Shown: positions 11,594 through 25,200 of the stretch, piece by piece
Position numbering within the stretch: position 1 is the stretch's first letter
Layout: each line of letters opens with the position of its first letter
Assembly (NCBI GenBank): GCA_020064725.1
Contig: JAGTWJ010000003.1
Location: 2,418,001 to 2,482,000, forward strand
DNA from: Drechslerella dactyloides
Lineage: Eukaryota > Ascomycota > Orbiliomycetes > Orbiliales > Orbiliaceae
DNA length: 64,000 nt
Direction: 5' to 3'
Notes under the pieces: model-generated
What the model was told of the DNA's origin: nothing
The model's input: only the letters and a program-made list of their open reading frames with translations
Databases searched by the model: none
Translations under genes and position numbers: made by a program

Positions 11594-14500
11594 GGGATGC
11601 AGCCGTTGAGCTATTGGGGTCGACGATAATCAGCAGCACAAGGACGCATGTAGGGTAGTGTGTTGGGAAGAATGTGGTTTGAACATGCTTGACACATGTC
11701 ACATTTGCGCGTCGCTCGACGTCACTGGATCTGTGTAAATTCGCATATTGCCCGGGACGAATTTGATAATGGATCGCAACCATTACTTCCCCTTTCACTT
11801 GAGATTAAATCTATGTAGATAGTTCCGGCTGCAGCGTAGGACACGACGGCGCGTTGTTCCGCCGGCGCGTTTCAGCTGACGGCTGCACAATGACGACGAA
11901 ATTAAACGGCGGCCAAGCGTTTGCTGGATGCAAGTGCCCGCGAGAAAGTGGGCCGAGGAGACGTCACGTCCGGGAAATTGTGTCATGGCCAGAACGTGGA
12001 CACACGTCGAGCGCCGGGTAATGTTGCTTGATCGATTTGCCCTCGGTCCTGGCGATATGTATCCGTACCACATACACGAGAAATAAGGCTGCGCGAAAGG
12101 CTGCCTTTCCAAGTTTTGAGCAAACGTTTCTTGTACGACTGTTTGGTTCCCAGGCCGGCTATCGTCTGGCATCCTGGTGGTGAAACCACGGCTGGATGTC
12201 TTGGTGACAGCAGACGGTTCCGGGATTATACTTTGACTTGCAATATATTGTAACAGACGTGGTGGATAGATAGTGGGTCGAGTCCGATCAACTGGCCGTG
12301 GAGGATCCAGACAAAATCCTGAAAATTTGGCGCAGAGCTCTCGACCTGGACCCGGCGTGCATATGTGTATCCCGTAGAGAAATATCTGCGTCAGGACTGG
12401 TTGGATAGTATAGACGAAACTCCAAGCTTCCAGAATATATTGGAGTTCTTTGGCAGGAATATTCACATCCGTGCACGTGCATGCCTTAGCGAGGCAACCC
12501 ATAACCTTATTCGAGGACGCAGAACAAGGAAGCCCGACAAAAAAAAAAACCTGACTGGTTGCGCCGAGAAATATTTCTGAAGCTTACATCATCGAACATC
12601 CAGCAGTTGACGGTTGATCACGCAGAAAGCTTGAAATATGGACGGGCACACCTGCCACATGCATGCAGAGGACGAAGTGCAGCTGCAGCTGCGGCTGCTG
12701 CAGGAGTTGAACTTGGAACAACAGGTCGTTGCCTTATCAGCAGTCTCACATCGACGCGTACAAGTCCGAGGCCGCAAGTAGGTCCCGCTCGGGTCAACTT
12801 TCTCAGCGAAGGTTCTTGCGCCCATGCTGCGAGGGAGAACGCCGCGATGTGCAGATGCCGTATTTGGCAGGCGCAATCGACGCCGCTGGGGCCCCTGACA
12901 CGGACGGGTTTCGCTTCTGCACGTCGCGGCATAAACCCCAAGGCTGCGCTGCAGGGCCAATGAAACGGCTTGGACTGAGAGCAGAGCGTATACTACCGCC
13001 GGATCGAGTGTCTTCCGAGTGTCTTGGCCGCTCCTGGCCATCTCGCGAGGTTTGTTGGCAATAATCTCCGGCGCTTGTTTGATGTTGGCCAGTTGCGATT
13101 GCAATTGTTGTTGGAGAGCGAGAGCGATGGCGTTGTTTCCGTTTGATGGATTCGCAGGCCCAATCAGGCGAGAGAATTGGAAAATGCTAGGGCCTCGCAG
13201 GAATGAGATGGAGAGCATTCCCAATTTCCCTTTCGCTGCAGGTGACTGGGGGGGCGAGCCGATGTCTGGACATGGGCGCGTCGGGGGCTGTGGGCAGAAG
13301 CTTTTTGAGAGTTCTCTAGCGGGATGCCCAAAAGGCGCAGGATCGATGGCACCAGCACCGTTAAGGCTGGCGGGGTCCCTGAGCATCGAAACGACCTCCC
13401 TTTGGCGAGTGCGTGTGTTGTCGACGCCGCCGGGCTGAGATCCATCGAATCAAACGGTGGTGGACGCGAGCACATGTACGAAGTATGTTCATAAGTACAT
13501 ACTTGGTGCTCGGACCGCATGCAGGATCCGCTGCTGTGTATCGATGGAGCATCCCGTCGTCGATGGTCCGCTAGCGCCGAGAAGGCTGGCTTTTGGCTGG
13601 ATCCAGGGTTAGTTAGCAGTTAGCGGTTGCAGACTGCCCAGTAAAGCCAAAACGATTGCAAGATGCTCCTTTGGATCTCGCGATGCGACGAGAAGAACCC
13701 GCCAAGTCGTCGTCCTCTCAACTCCGTGGAGAGAAGGGACAGGCTTGCCAAACACACGACCGAGCAGGCCGGCTGGCCTGTCTGACGGATGAGGGAATAA
13801 AACGAATCGCACGGGCAAGAGTGGGCGCGTGTTCGTGGTGATTTCATGATGATGATGGAGATTTTAACGCAGAAGGCCTGTTGTGGTGCTAAGCCCTTGG
13901 CTTTGGGGCTGTGCAGACGGTGCGAAAGGAACGAAGGACAGCTGGCGAGCGACGGACCCGGCAGCCAGCCTGCTGCAATGCCACCATCGACGGACGGCGC
14001 ATTCGATTCGCTGGATCGCGAGAGTCTGTGTCGATGGAGGGTCTGGCGGCGGTGAGCTGGTCGCTGTCGACATGCCTGCATCATCGGTTGGAAGCATGCA
14101 ACGAGGAGTTGCATGCTTCTGAAAAGTATTAACCTGAGATGGAAGCCCTGGCAAATTGATATATCGGGCGATTGGGGACAGGCCAACCTTGTCCGCGGTC
14201 TTGGAGAGGCCCCTTTGCGCACTCTATTTCGCTCTGCTGGACCTGATCGTATCTTATTTCTCTTGGACGTGTGCTTGTAGATTGCCCAAGAAGTCCCAAG
14301 GCCCGCGTCCCAAGTATTTGATTTGAGATTTGAATTGCATTCGCATGCTCGCCTGTGGCAGGCAGGCAGGCAGGCAGGCAGCAGGCACACGGCGGAAGGG
14401 GGCAGCACACCTCCACGGCCCAATAAATAATACATCATACCCGCCGGCTCGTTTCCACTTATTGTCCCATCCTATTGCCGTTGCCAGTGCTCACGCTGGA

Positions 14501-15777
14501 CGTTTCTTCCATCCATCGTCCGAGTTCGAAATTAAATCCTGCCTCGTCCGTCCCGTTTCGATATCGTCATACGCCCCCCGAGCCGCACGCGGAACCGCAA
14601 ACAGCAGCCTCGGACGCCGACATCGAGCCTGCCGTACCATAACAAAGACAAGACACAATCCGTAGGATTCGAAACCTCGCCCTCCGGCTCCCGATACCCG
14701 CTCTCTCTCCCTCTCGCTCCCTCGCTCCGTCGGCCGCTAGCATCGGTGCTGTTTCTCTCGTAGATGGCAGGACGAAAGACGTTAATTGAAACCGCTATCC
14801 TCTCTCGGGTCTCCCCTTAACGATACTGTTTACGACATTGTTACGACCCTCCGCATAATATAATTATTGCAACCAGCAACTCCCCAGCGCTGGACAATCC
14901 GCCCAGACCGCTGCGCGTCTGCATTCGACAGTCGGGGGATATATTCCGGTCAGCCTGTCAATTGGGACCTGCTATCGACGTCGCTGACAGGCAGAGCTGC
15001 AACGGTCGACAACCGGGCAGCCGCGTGGAGGACCAGCCCGTTGGCTGATGACGGTTCGAGGTGAGCTTGATACTGATACCGATGCTGATACAATCCGTCT
15101 CTATTTACGGCGACCGTGCCGCGATCGATTGCCTACCCGCTGCCAAAGACCCTATCCGACGGCTGCACAATCGATCAATTGCTGAGCCTCGCTCCACCCC
15201 GCCATCATCCGTTTTGAGTTCTCCGACAGCAATCATACGGAGCCGTCTTGTGCCTTCCGACGAGTGTTACCCGGATGCCACAGACCGGCCTGTGCAAACT
15301 AAGTTCGCGTCTTTGGAGGGACGCCTGCATCACCGTTGTCTCGGCCTTTGTTCCAACAGGCAAAGAATTGGCGACGGCGTCGGTGTAGTCCTGGGACTAG
15401 GCGTTGGTGCTGGAAAGGACGGGACACAAAGGCCTGGCTTTGTTCCATATATTTGGTTCATATGCGCCTCCCCGTCCTATCCCTTCCATCGGAATCTTAT
15501 CGTTCATCGGGATAATCCGCACTGCCACGCTTGGAGCACGTTCAAGGTTCACGCCGCCTGAGCATAATATATCTTCTCACACCACCATGTCCATTATCTT
15601 CCATTTTTCTGAACATGCCAAACCGAGCTTGTTATCAGGCATATATATACCGCAGAAGTGCGCTGACCAGACCCATCGCTGTCAATCTAGTGTGCATCTT
15701 TTCATCGCCTGCCCATAGAAATCTATCGACCTATTGAAGAACGGCACACTACCTACTGATTACCCGACATCTCGACA
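11594..15777. other. Long gene-poor upstream region of the Ca2+ ATPase gene
   Basis: This 4.2-kb stretch probably contains the pump promoter and a long untranslated leader; the last kilobase is rich in CT and TCC runs. It holds a (GGCA)6 microsatellite at 14357-14380. Two sequences GGGGCTGTG lie at 13284-13292 and 13905-13913. Minus-strand open frames of 265 codons (12589-13386) and 272 codons (13620-14438) exist, but they resemble no family and overlap equally open frames on the other strand. I therefore call no gene. Confidence 0.5.
14357..14380. repeat. (GGCA)6 microsatellite
   Basis: Six perfect tandem copies of GGCA, followed by an interrupted copy. It lies in non-coding sequence upstream of the Ca2+ ATPase gene. 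Confidence 0.9.
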
Positions 15778-18700
15778 ATGTCGACCCCAAACCAGCCTCC
15801 GGGCTCGCCGAGGCCCGAGGTGCCCAAGCTCACGGTGCCTGTAAGTTCCTCTAGAAATTGTGGTTTGATGATGCCCCGCTATAGTCAACATACTAACGAC
15901 TGAGCTGCTTGTAGGAGCAGGGCACTCCGATATCGCCAAGCGGCGCATCAGGCTCCGGCGACGAATCAATAAAACCCGCCTCCCGTTCCGGAAAGCCCTT
16001 CCTGGAAGTCCCCGGCACCGACTCTCGAGGAAACTCGATAGATGAGAAGAACTTCCAGTCTCCAACTTTCTCGAATGGCGGTACAACAATCGTTCAATCA
16101 TCCGGGGCGGAAATTTCCGATGAGGAGGCTCTGCGACCAGACCCAGGTACCGAGGCGGACTTCAAGGTCGAAGACAACCGATTCGCATACACACCCGGCC
16201 AATTGAACAAAATCATCAACCCGAAGAGCTTGCCTGCACTCAAGGCACTGGGAGGATTGAAAGGTCTGGAATATGGTTTACGGACGAGTGTTACCAGCGG
16301 CCTGAACGTGGAGGAAACAACTCTCGAAGGAGTTGTCTCTATCGACGAAGCCAGAAATAAGATGGAAGCATATAGAGGGAAAACTCAAGAAGAAGAGATA
16401 GCCCCCGAGGCACCAGCTGCTCCAGAAGAGGAGGCACCACCAGCTCAGATTTCTGAACAATCTTTCCAGGACAGAATCAGGATATACAAACGCAATGTTC
16501 TACCGGAGAAGAAGGCGAAAAGCATATTCCTACTTATGTGGATCGCCCTTCAGGACAAAGTCCTCATCCTCCTCTCGTTTGCTGCGGTTATCTCATTGGC
16601 TCTCGGTATCTATCAAACTATTCAGGCGCAAAACCAAGCGAAAAAGAACCCCGACGCTCCCGAATCGAAAGAAGCCCACGTCGAATGGGTCGAGGGTGTT
16701 GCTATCATTGTCGCTGTTCTGATCGTGGTTGTGGTGGGAGCGGGTAATGATTGGCAGAAAGAACGGCAATTCGTCAAACTCAACAAAAGGAAAGAGGATC
16801 GTTACGTCAAGGCTATGCGCTCTGGAAAGGTCTGCCAAATATCCGTCTACGATATCCTAGTCGGCGACGTCTTGTACCTGGAACCCGGAGACATGATTCC
16901 CGCTGATGGTGTTTTCATTTCCGGCCACAACGTCAAGTGCGATGAAAGTTCTGCCACCGGAGAAATCGACCAAATAAAGAAGACTCCCGCCGACGACTGC
17001 ATGGTTCAAATGCTCGCCGGCGGTAATGTCAAGAAGCTGGACCCGTTTATTCTTTCGGGCGGAAAAGTCTTGGAAGGTCTCGGTACATATCTCGTCACGA
17101 GCGTTGGTGTCAATTCCAGTCACGGCAAAATCATGATGGCGCTCCGAGAGGACGTTGAGGCTACCCCGCTACAGGTCAAACTGAACGGACTGGCCGAGGG
17201 TATCGCGAAGATTGGAGGTGCTGCTGCGCTGCTGCTCTTCGTTGTCCTCTTGATCCGCTTCCTTGCGAACCTTAAGAACTTCAACGGAACTGCGGATGCA
17301 AAAGCACAACGGTTTATCCAGATCCTCATCACCGCTATCACCATTGTCGTGGTTGCAGTGCCGGAAGGGTTGCCATTGGCTGTCACTCTCGCGTTGGCGT
17401 TTGCTACCACTCGCATGTTGAGGGATAACAACTTGGTCCGCGTTCTGCGATCTTGCGAAACTATGGGCAATGCCACGACTGTCTGCTCAGACAAGACTGG
17501 TACGCTCACGCGGAACGAGATGACCGTTGTTGCTGGTATCCTCGGCTTGGATCTTAGGTTCGGTTCCCAGGTTTCCGAAAAGAAGACTGCGGATGAGATT
17601 CCTATGGGTGATGTTAACGGCCGTCTCTCGGAAGACGTGAAAGGCCTGCTTGTCCAATCAATCGCTATCAACTCTACAGCTTTTGAGGGAGATGAGGACG
17701 GGAAAACCGCCTTTATTGGATCCAAGACTGAGACCGCCCTGTTGAATTTCGCGCGTGAACACCTTGGAATGGGCCCGCTAGCTCACGAAAGGAGCAACGC
17801 AAACGTTGTCCAGCTGGTTCCCTTTGACTCTAGTCGCAAGTGCATGGCTGCTGTTGTGAAGCTCTCGTCTGGGAAATTCCGTCTCTACGTCAAAGGTGCC
17901 TCCGAAATCTTGGTCAAGCAGACAACTCAAATCGTCGCCAACCCTGGCTCTGCTCTTTCTGAAGTACTTCTCACCGGCGACCAGGTCGAGAGTATCGAGG
18001 CTTCCATCATTTCCTTCGCCAAACGCTCCCTACGTACCATCGGACTTGTCTATCGCGATTTCACCGAATGGCCACCTCGCGGCGCCCGCGTCGAGGAAGA
18101 CGACCCGAAGCAAGCTGTCTTCGCTGATGTTTTCAGAGAGATGACGTTCCTTTGCCTTGTTGGCATCCAAGACCCGCTGCGCCCCGGTGTTCCCGAGGCC
18201 GTCAAGCAGTGCCAGAAAGCAGGCGTCTTTGTCCGTATGGTTACTGGCGACAATCTGATCACCGCGAAAGCTATTGCCACCGACTGCGGCATCTATACCG
18301 AGGGCGGCCTCGTTATGGAAGGACCGGATTTCAGACGTCTTAACAAGTCCCAAATGCGCGAACTCATTCCAAGGCTCCAAGTTCTTGCCCGGTCCAGCCC
18401 CGAAGACAAACAGATTCTTGTCAGGAATTTGAAGGAAATGGGTGAAACGGTTGCCGTTACTGGTGATGGTGAGTGCAGTATCTATTTCATTTTCTTAAAT
18501 ATGGTTACTAACTGTGCGTAGGTACAAATGACGGTCCCGCTCTCAAGATGGCTGACATTGGTTTCTCCATGGGTATCGCGTAAGTAACTCGGTTCAACAT
18601 ATCTTTATTTTGAGACGTTAGCTAACAGTTTCAACAGCGGTACTGAGGTCGCAAAGGAAGCTTCGGCTATCATTCTTATGGATGACAACTTTTCTTCGAT

Positions 18701-19979
18701 CGTCAAGGCTCTCATGTGGGGTCGCGCCGTCAACGATGCCGTAAAGAAGTTTCTTCAGGTAAGATCGTGCTCAGCTCCCAGATTTCTTAGAACAGTCTCT
18801 AACGAAGTGTAGTTCCAATTGACCGTCAACATCACTGCCGTTTTGCTCGCCTTTGTCACCGCCGTTGCATCTGAAACCGAAACGCCCGTCCTCAAGGCCG
18901 TCCAGCTTCTCTGGGTCAACTTGATCATGGACACCTTCGCCGCATTGGCCCTTGCCACTGACCCGCCCCCGCCAGAAATTCTGAATCGCCCACCGCAGCG
19001 AAAGTCCGCGCCTCTGATTACCGTCAACATGTGGAAGATGATTATCGGGCAAGCGATATATCAGCTGGTGGTTACCTTTGTGCTTCACTTCGCCGGCGGC
19101 AGCATTCTAGGCTACGACTTGAGCCAGGAACACAAACGAGATGAGCTGGCATCGCTGGTCTTCAACACGTTCGTGTGGATGCAAATCTTCAACCAGTACA
19201 ACAATCGTCGCCTCGACAACAAGTTCAACGTCTTTGAGGGCATCCACCGAAACTACTTTTTCATCATCATCAACGTCATCATGGTTGGCGGTCAAGTCAT
19301 GATTATCTTTGTCGGCGGGGCTGCGCTCGGAGTCGTTCGTTTGGACGGGCCGCAATGGGCCATCTCACTGATTCTCGGCGCGATATCCCTGATCATCGGT
19401 GTTGTCGTGCGCCTGATCCCAGACCCGGTCTTCAAGAAGGTTCTGCCAAAGGCGATGTACCGGGACAGGAAGACACCGGATCTCTTCGTTACTGACGATG
19501 ACCATCGGTTCGAGTGGAACCAAGGCATCGAGGACATCCGCCAAGAACTCCAATTCATCAAGATGATCCGCGGCGGCCGTCTGAACGCACTCAAGTTTCG
19601 CACCAAGGAGATCAAACACCGCCTCCTGCCGCTGTCAAAGTCCAGCACGCACCAGCCTCCAGGATCACCTGACGACCACAGCAACAACGGCTCCCAGATC
19701 CCACCTCCTAGCCCTAGTAGCCATAGGAGGAGACGGTCGAGGAGCAACTCTGCGTTCGCTGCGGCCGCGATGGTGCCCAGTATCGTCGCTGGCAGCGTGG
19801 GCGGTTGGAGTCCGATCGAGAAGCCGATGGATGGCAGCGGGGTGGCGTTCCCGATCCCGATCGCGCCGCAGCTGTCGCGGGCCGGCTCTCAGCAGTCGGT
19901 CAGCCGGGCGGAGAACGCCGAGGCGTCAGGTAGCAAGACACCGCCGACGCCAGAGGAGAAGACGAGTGAGCCAAAATGA
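15778..19979 (+). CDS. PMC1: P2B-type Ca2+-transporting ATPase (PMCA/Pmc1 family)
   Basis: Exons 15778-15840, 15915-18468, 18522-18579, 18638-18758 and 18813-19979 encode 1320 aa. The protein pumps Ca2+ out of the cytosol, in fungi usually into the vacuole. After a polar N-terminus of about 230 residues come the first membrane pair ([20 protein letters not shown]) and the actuator domain with [10 protein letters not shown]. The M4 motif [12 protein letters not shown] and the phosphorylation motif CSDKTGTLT (Asp near residue 547) follow. The hinge [11 protein letters not shown] is split by intron 2. M6 reads [20 protein letters not shown]. After the last membrane helix, the segment [12 protein letters not shown] resembles the start of the calmodulin-binding region of animal PMCAs. 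The tail is Ser/Pro rich. The ATG is the first one in frame and is required by intron 1. The symbol is by family; several paralogues exist in most moulds. Confidence 0.93.
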
Positions 19980-22261
19980 TATCCCGACACTTTTGTCTGT
20001 CTGTCTGTCTGTCTGTCCAGTCTTGTCTTGTCTTCGTGAATGATGATTTGAGTTTTCTTAGCCTGTTTTGTACTTACTTTACTCTTACAATTTTGTTTCC
20101 TTCAGTAGTCTCTTCCTCATCTTTTGTAATGCTCCAAAGACAAAAAAAGCACACAGAATGAACGGCGTTCTCTTGTCGGTCTTCCTTCTACACACACACA
20201 TGCCACTACCTCCATTTCTATCTTTATTGGTTCTTCTCGCGCATCCTCCCTCCCTTTCTTTATTTATCGTTCGCCCACGTACGCACAAAACATATAGACT
20301 TTTTTGATCTCTCTTTTTCTTTTACTTTTCTACATTTCTACTTATGGTATTATTACTATTACTATCTTTCACTTCCGCTGCATCGATTGGTATCTTTGGT
20401 GTGTTTATCATAGGGAGGAGTTTTATTTTCGCCAGCTGCGTTCGTTGTTCTATTTACCCCCCTGTCCGTCGCTCGCTTCAGCTGACCGACCCACTGTATA
20501 TTTTGATACTGTTTTTCGCATTTCATCTTTACTCTCTTTCTAGTCATTCGTTTAGAAGTGGTGGAGTGAGATAGACGGGGGGTTGAATGGAAAGGACTCT
20601 TACGCTTCCCGATCATCGTATCGTATATATATATAGTGTCGTGTCGCAGAGACTGCTGCAATTGCAAACGCCGTATACATGCATATAGGTAAGCAAGCAT
20701 CAAGTATTCATTGAGTGTACAGTAGATCTATAGATTGTACGTGTGTATAATAGTCGGATCGGAGAATTCTAGAAGTAGGAAAGATGGCAATCCCGAAGAC
20801 AACCGCCCGCCACGATCGATCACCCGGATCAGATGCGAGCAGCCGCTGCACAATATATCGCAGTACCAATGCGACATGTATAATGTACAAGAGACTACTA
20901 AATCACAACGGGACGACAATTAAATAAACACCGCGTGCACCGATGCCCACGTCGACCGTTACAAGTTTTACATGATCCACGCTTGCAGGTATGCATATGC
21001 ACAGACGCGCGTCCATGGATCCACCAGCAGTACTGCAGTGTCATCACGCAGAGGAGTTCAATAGCTAGACTGCGGTCTCCCGTACGACTGTATATAATAT
21101 AATGCTAGCAGGTAGCTTGCACGTGAAGTATGAGATAACAATCGTATACGCATACGCATCTGTAATGTCAATACGAGGGCAAAACTCTCCGCCACTGACG
21201 TCCGTCCAGCAATATATACAATAGATGATGGAGCTCGCTCCGTCTGGTTTATCGGCGCACTGGTTAGTACTCTTGGTTGGCTGGATCGTTTCCCTGTTGC
21301 GGAGGGTACAGTGTAATCCGCCTGCAGCGGACCCATAATGTACTATTGCACAGCCTCCTTCCACGCGGTTGCGCAGATACAAGCATCTTGGCCCCGCACC
21401 TCGGTGCATTTCGCGGGTAATATTCACATTCACATATACACCGGTGCCGTGTCGTGTTGGATTTGTGCGTAGTACGTGCCCTGTATATATTAAGCTGCCG
21501 TGCCGCAGTGCGGAGCTATTTTATATATCGATCTAGACACAAGGCTGAACTCGATTTCAGGCTTGGCAGTACAATATACAACTGTCGTCTTTTACATTCG
21601 ATACACAAACGGCGTTATGGCTCAACTGGTTCGGAATTCGCACGCTCTTGTTACAAGTCGACCTGGTTACGAGTTGCAGGTAGTTAGGCGAACGCACAAA
21701 TTACAACATCACGAATGCGTCGATGGTGGTAGAATGGATCTCAATGGTATAAAACCGGTAGGTAACCTATAGATACAAAAGAAACGAACAAAAAACAAGC
21801 CGGTGCACCAAGCAATATAAGAGCAGAGGAAAGATTTTGCGCACAGCTGACCAGAAAAAAAATAACAAGAGCAGGCTTAAAAAACACACACCGAGAATAC
21901 CGTATATAGTATATGACTGCTGTATCGTAACGTATCGCATCGTCTTGAGCTAACCAAAGTATAAATAACCTTGCTGACACAAACTCACCCGTTTCGTCCG
22001 TCCGTCTAGACATGACAGATATTAAACAAAATGCGAAAAAGACATCGATGTAAAAAAGACGACAAAGATTATGTTCCCCGCGGGAGACAGATCGCTGTCG
22101 CTCGCTCGCTCGCTCACTCGTTCAACCAATCACTCACACCTTCAACAAAAACGCCTCTGGAAACAAAAACACCCTTTTAGAAAGTTTTAGAAATGGATAA
22201 GACGACCGCCCGGCATGATGAAAACGGCATTAGTGGCACCTCCGACCCCGCGGAGAGCAGT
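19980..22261. other. Tail-to-tail intergenic region between PMC1-type pump and ErdS-type gene
   Basis: Both flanking genes end here, so the 2.3 kb contains two 3' untranslated regions. The left side is a long T/C-rich stretch (19990-20560) with a TGTC tandem repeat. The middle is AT-rich with many TATATA runs. No coding frame of substance or RNA gene was recognised. Confidence 0.5.
19995..20017. repeat. (GTCT)n microsatellite
   Basis: Between five and six tandem copies of GTCT directly after the Ca2+ ATPase stop codon, in its probable 3' untranslated region. Confidence 0.85.
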
Positions 22262-25200
22262 CTAGAACGAACCGATACTAATCCGGCTCTTCGTGAAGCT
22301 CGTCCGCGGGCTGCCCGTTGGCGTCTTGTGCGACTTCGGGCTCTTCGGGCTCTTCGGCGGACTGTGCGTTCCTTTCTTCGGACTCTTCGGCGGGCTGGGC
22401 GAGCCGCTGCCGCCCTTCTTCGACGCGGTTGACTTGCCGTTCAAGCTGCCCTTGGGACTCTTGATCTTCGGCGGACTCTTCGGCGGGCTGCCAAAGCTGT
22501 TGCGCGGGCTGGCGAACGGGCTGCCGTTCTTGGGACTGCCGCCCTTGGGGCTGTCCTCGTCGTTGACGGCGCCCTCTGACGAGAAGAACTTCATGATGGC
22601 GCGGATGCCGCGCGGGCCGAGCCCGTTCTTCGGGAAGCAGATGTACACGGGGTCTTCCTCCGCGCCGAGCTTCTGGCGGAACTCGCTCTTGTTGATCAGC
22701 TTGAGCGAGGTGACGATGGACTGGTAGGACTTGGCGAGGAACTTCATGCGCAGGCCACCCATGTGGTGGCCGCCGGATAGGCCCGTGGTCGCGGACCCGC
22801 CGAACGTGACGCTCTTGGCGCCTGCGCCTGCGGCGTTGTGCAGGGCGTGCGTGATGATGTACTCGCTGGTCCCGCTGGGCGCGCCGGGGAACTCGAGCGC
22901 GTACTTGACCTGGTAGCCGTGCTCGTGCGACAGCTGCGCGAGGACGAGCAGCGCGCAGACGTTGTCGTCCCGGTCCATGGCGTAGAAGTACCGGCGGTGC
23001 TCCCAGTCGACCCACGGGTTAAGCTCGGTAAGGTGGACCTGGGTGCCCTTGCGGTTGTTCATCCAGTCTTGCATGCGGGCGTCGCACTTCGCCTTGATTT
23101 CGGGCGTGACCTGGCCGGGTGGCACGTCGGAGATTCGGACGCCTTCCTTCTTCGCGTGCCGGATCTTGCGCGCGACGTTGTCGTCTTCGGCTGCGGGGTC
23201 GACGGAGGGATCGACGCGCTCTTCGGCGGTACAGGTCAGCGTGCTCCAGCCGAATTTGCCGCCGAGGACTTCCTCGCCATCCTTGCCGACCAGCAGCCAG
23301 ATGGGCTTCAGCTCCAGCTCTTCCTTGATGAAATTGATGAACCGCCGCATCGTCATCTCGTACTGCGACCGGTCGCACAGGGGGTCGCCGATGATGATGG
23401 CGTAGTGGTCTTGCGGGACGTATCCGCAGGCGGCGCCGGTCTCTTCGTCCCGCCAGACGTGGTATCGCTCGTCCAGCCAGGAGGTGTTGGAGGCGTCGCC
23501 GTAGTTGGCGATGAGCTTTGTGAGCGGCTGGAGCTCCTTGGTGGGGACGTCGTCGATGTGCGAGGGCTTGTTCTTCCATGGCGGGTTGAGCGTGCTGGCT
23601 TCCGGGTGGCGGAGAACCGAGATCGGCGGCTGCTTGGGCAAGCTGCGAGGATCTCGGTGGTACAGCGAGGCGTGACGGACGTCTCCCAGGTTCAGCAGCA
23701 GCATGATGATCCGCTCGAGGCCGATGCCACCGCCGCCGTGTGGCGGGGCGCCCTGGTTGAAGCCCTCCATGTAGTCCTTCATCATGGACGGCTGGATGGA
23801 GTTGTCGAGCATGCGCTTCTTCAGCATCTCCGGGTTGTGGATACGCTGACCGCCGGACAGGATTTCCTGGCCCCGCAGGAAGATATCGAACGAATTGGTG
23901 TAGTGGGGGTCTTCGGGGTCCAGCATGGTGTAGAACGGGCGGGCGGACAGGGGGAACTTGTCGATGATGTAAAAGTCGGTGTTGTACTTCTCCTTGACGA
24001 GCTGGCCCAACCGGATTTCAGCACGGGTGGTCAGGTCTTCGTGTTCGTGGGGGACGCTGCCGTCTTCCTCCTTGTAGCCGGATTCGAGAAGCATGCTGAT
24101 TCCCTCCTTGAAGGGGATTCGCGGGGTCTTATCCAGCCAGACGAGGTCTTCATGAGGGAATTGACGCTTGACGATATCCAGCTCGTGACGGTATCTCTTG
24201 TAGATGCCTTCGAAGATCGACTTGAGCATGTTGTCAATCATGTCCAGGACCTCGTGGTAGTGCTCTTCGAAAGCCATTTCCAGGTCCAGGCCGGTGAATT
24301 CGGTCAAGTGACGGTGGGTGTTGCTGTCCTCGGCGCGGAAGACGGGGCCGATCTCGTACACTCGCTCGAAATCCGCGATGACGCTCATCTGCTTGGCCAA
24401 TTGCGGGCTCTGCGCGAGGAAGGCGTCCCGGCCGAAATAGTTGACCTTGAAAACGCTCGCTCCGGACTCGGTTGCGGCGCCCTGGAGCTTGGGTGTGTGG
24501 ATTTCGATGAAGCCATTGCTGTCGAGGAAGGTGCGGAAGAGATTGCAGATACCAGCGTTGATTCTGAACAGCGCCTGGGAGGGAGCGGTTCTGAGATCGA
24601 GGACGCGGTTGCTCAGGAGCGTCCGGGTGTTGATATGGTGGCCCCGGCTGGTTTCGTTGTCGACGTCCTCTTTGGACAGCTCGGCCTCGTAGACGGTGAA
24701 GGGGAGGTCTTCGTTGACTTCGGAGATGGCGTGGAACTCTCGGATGAGGATTTCCTGGTCGTGGACGGTGGCCGTCTTGACCGTCTGGGCGGCCTTGCGG
24801 ATGATGCCCTTGACGAGGACGACGGACTCGACGCCGATGTGGTCGGCCCACTTGATCATGTACTCGGAGGCCTGGCTTTCCTTCTCCTCGAGGACGCCCT
24901 GGACGGTGTACTCTCGCTGGCGGAAGATGAAGAAGGCGAGACCGGAGCTGAGTTTGCGGATGGTGTGCACTCTGACGCGGAGGATGACGTCTTCGCCTTC
25001 GTGCGTGCTGTCGATATCGGCTATGCGAAATCTCTGCTCGTGTTTGCGTTCTTGGGACTGGTTGACGGGGAGGACGCCGTAGCGCTCGCGGAGTTCTTCG
25101 GGCTCGAGTTTGGCGGCGAGGGCGGCCTCCAGCTTGCGCTTCTCCTCGAGCTCGAGTTCTCGTCTTTCATTGATGATGACGCGGGTTTCCTTCTGCTCGC

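Noticed and set aside
14357..14380. Short tandem repeats considered as a CRISPR-like array
   Set aside because: Units of four bases without spacers are a microsatellite, and the DNA is eukaryotic.
13620..14438. 272-codon open frame on the minus strand
   Set aside because: The translation is a patchwork of Cys, Arg and Ser with no recognisable fold, and it spans a GGCA microsatellite. Other frames in the same place are also open.
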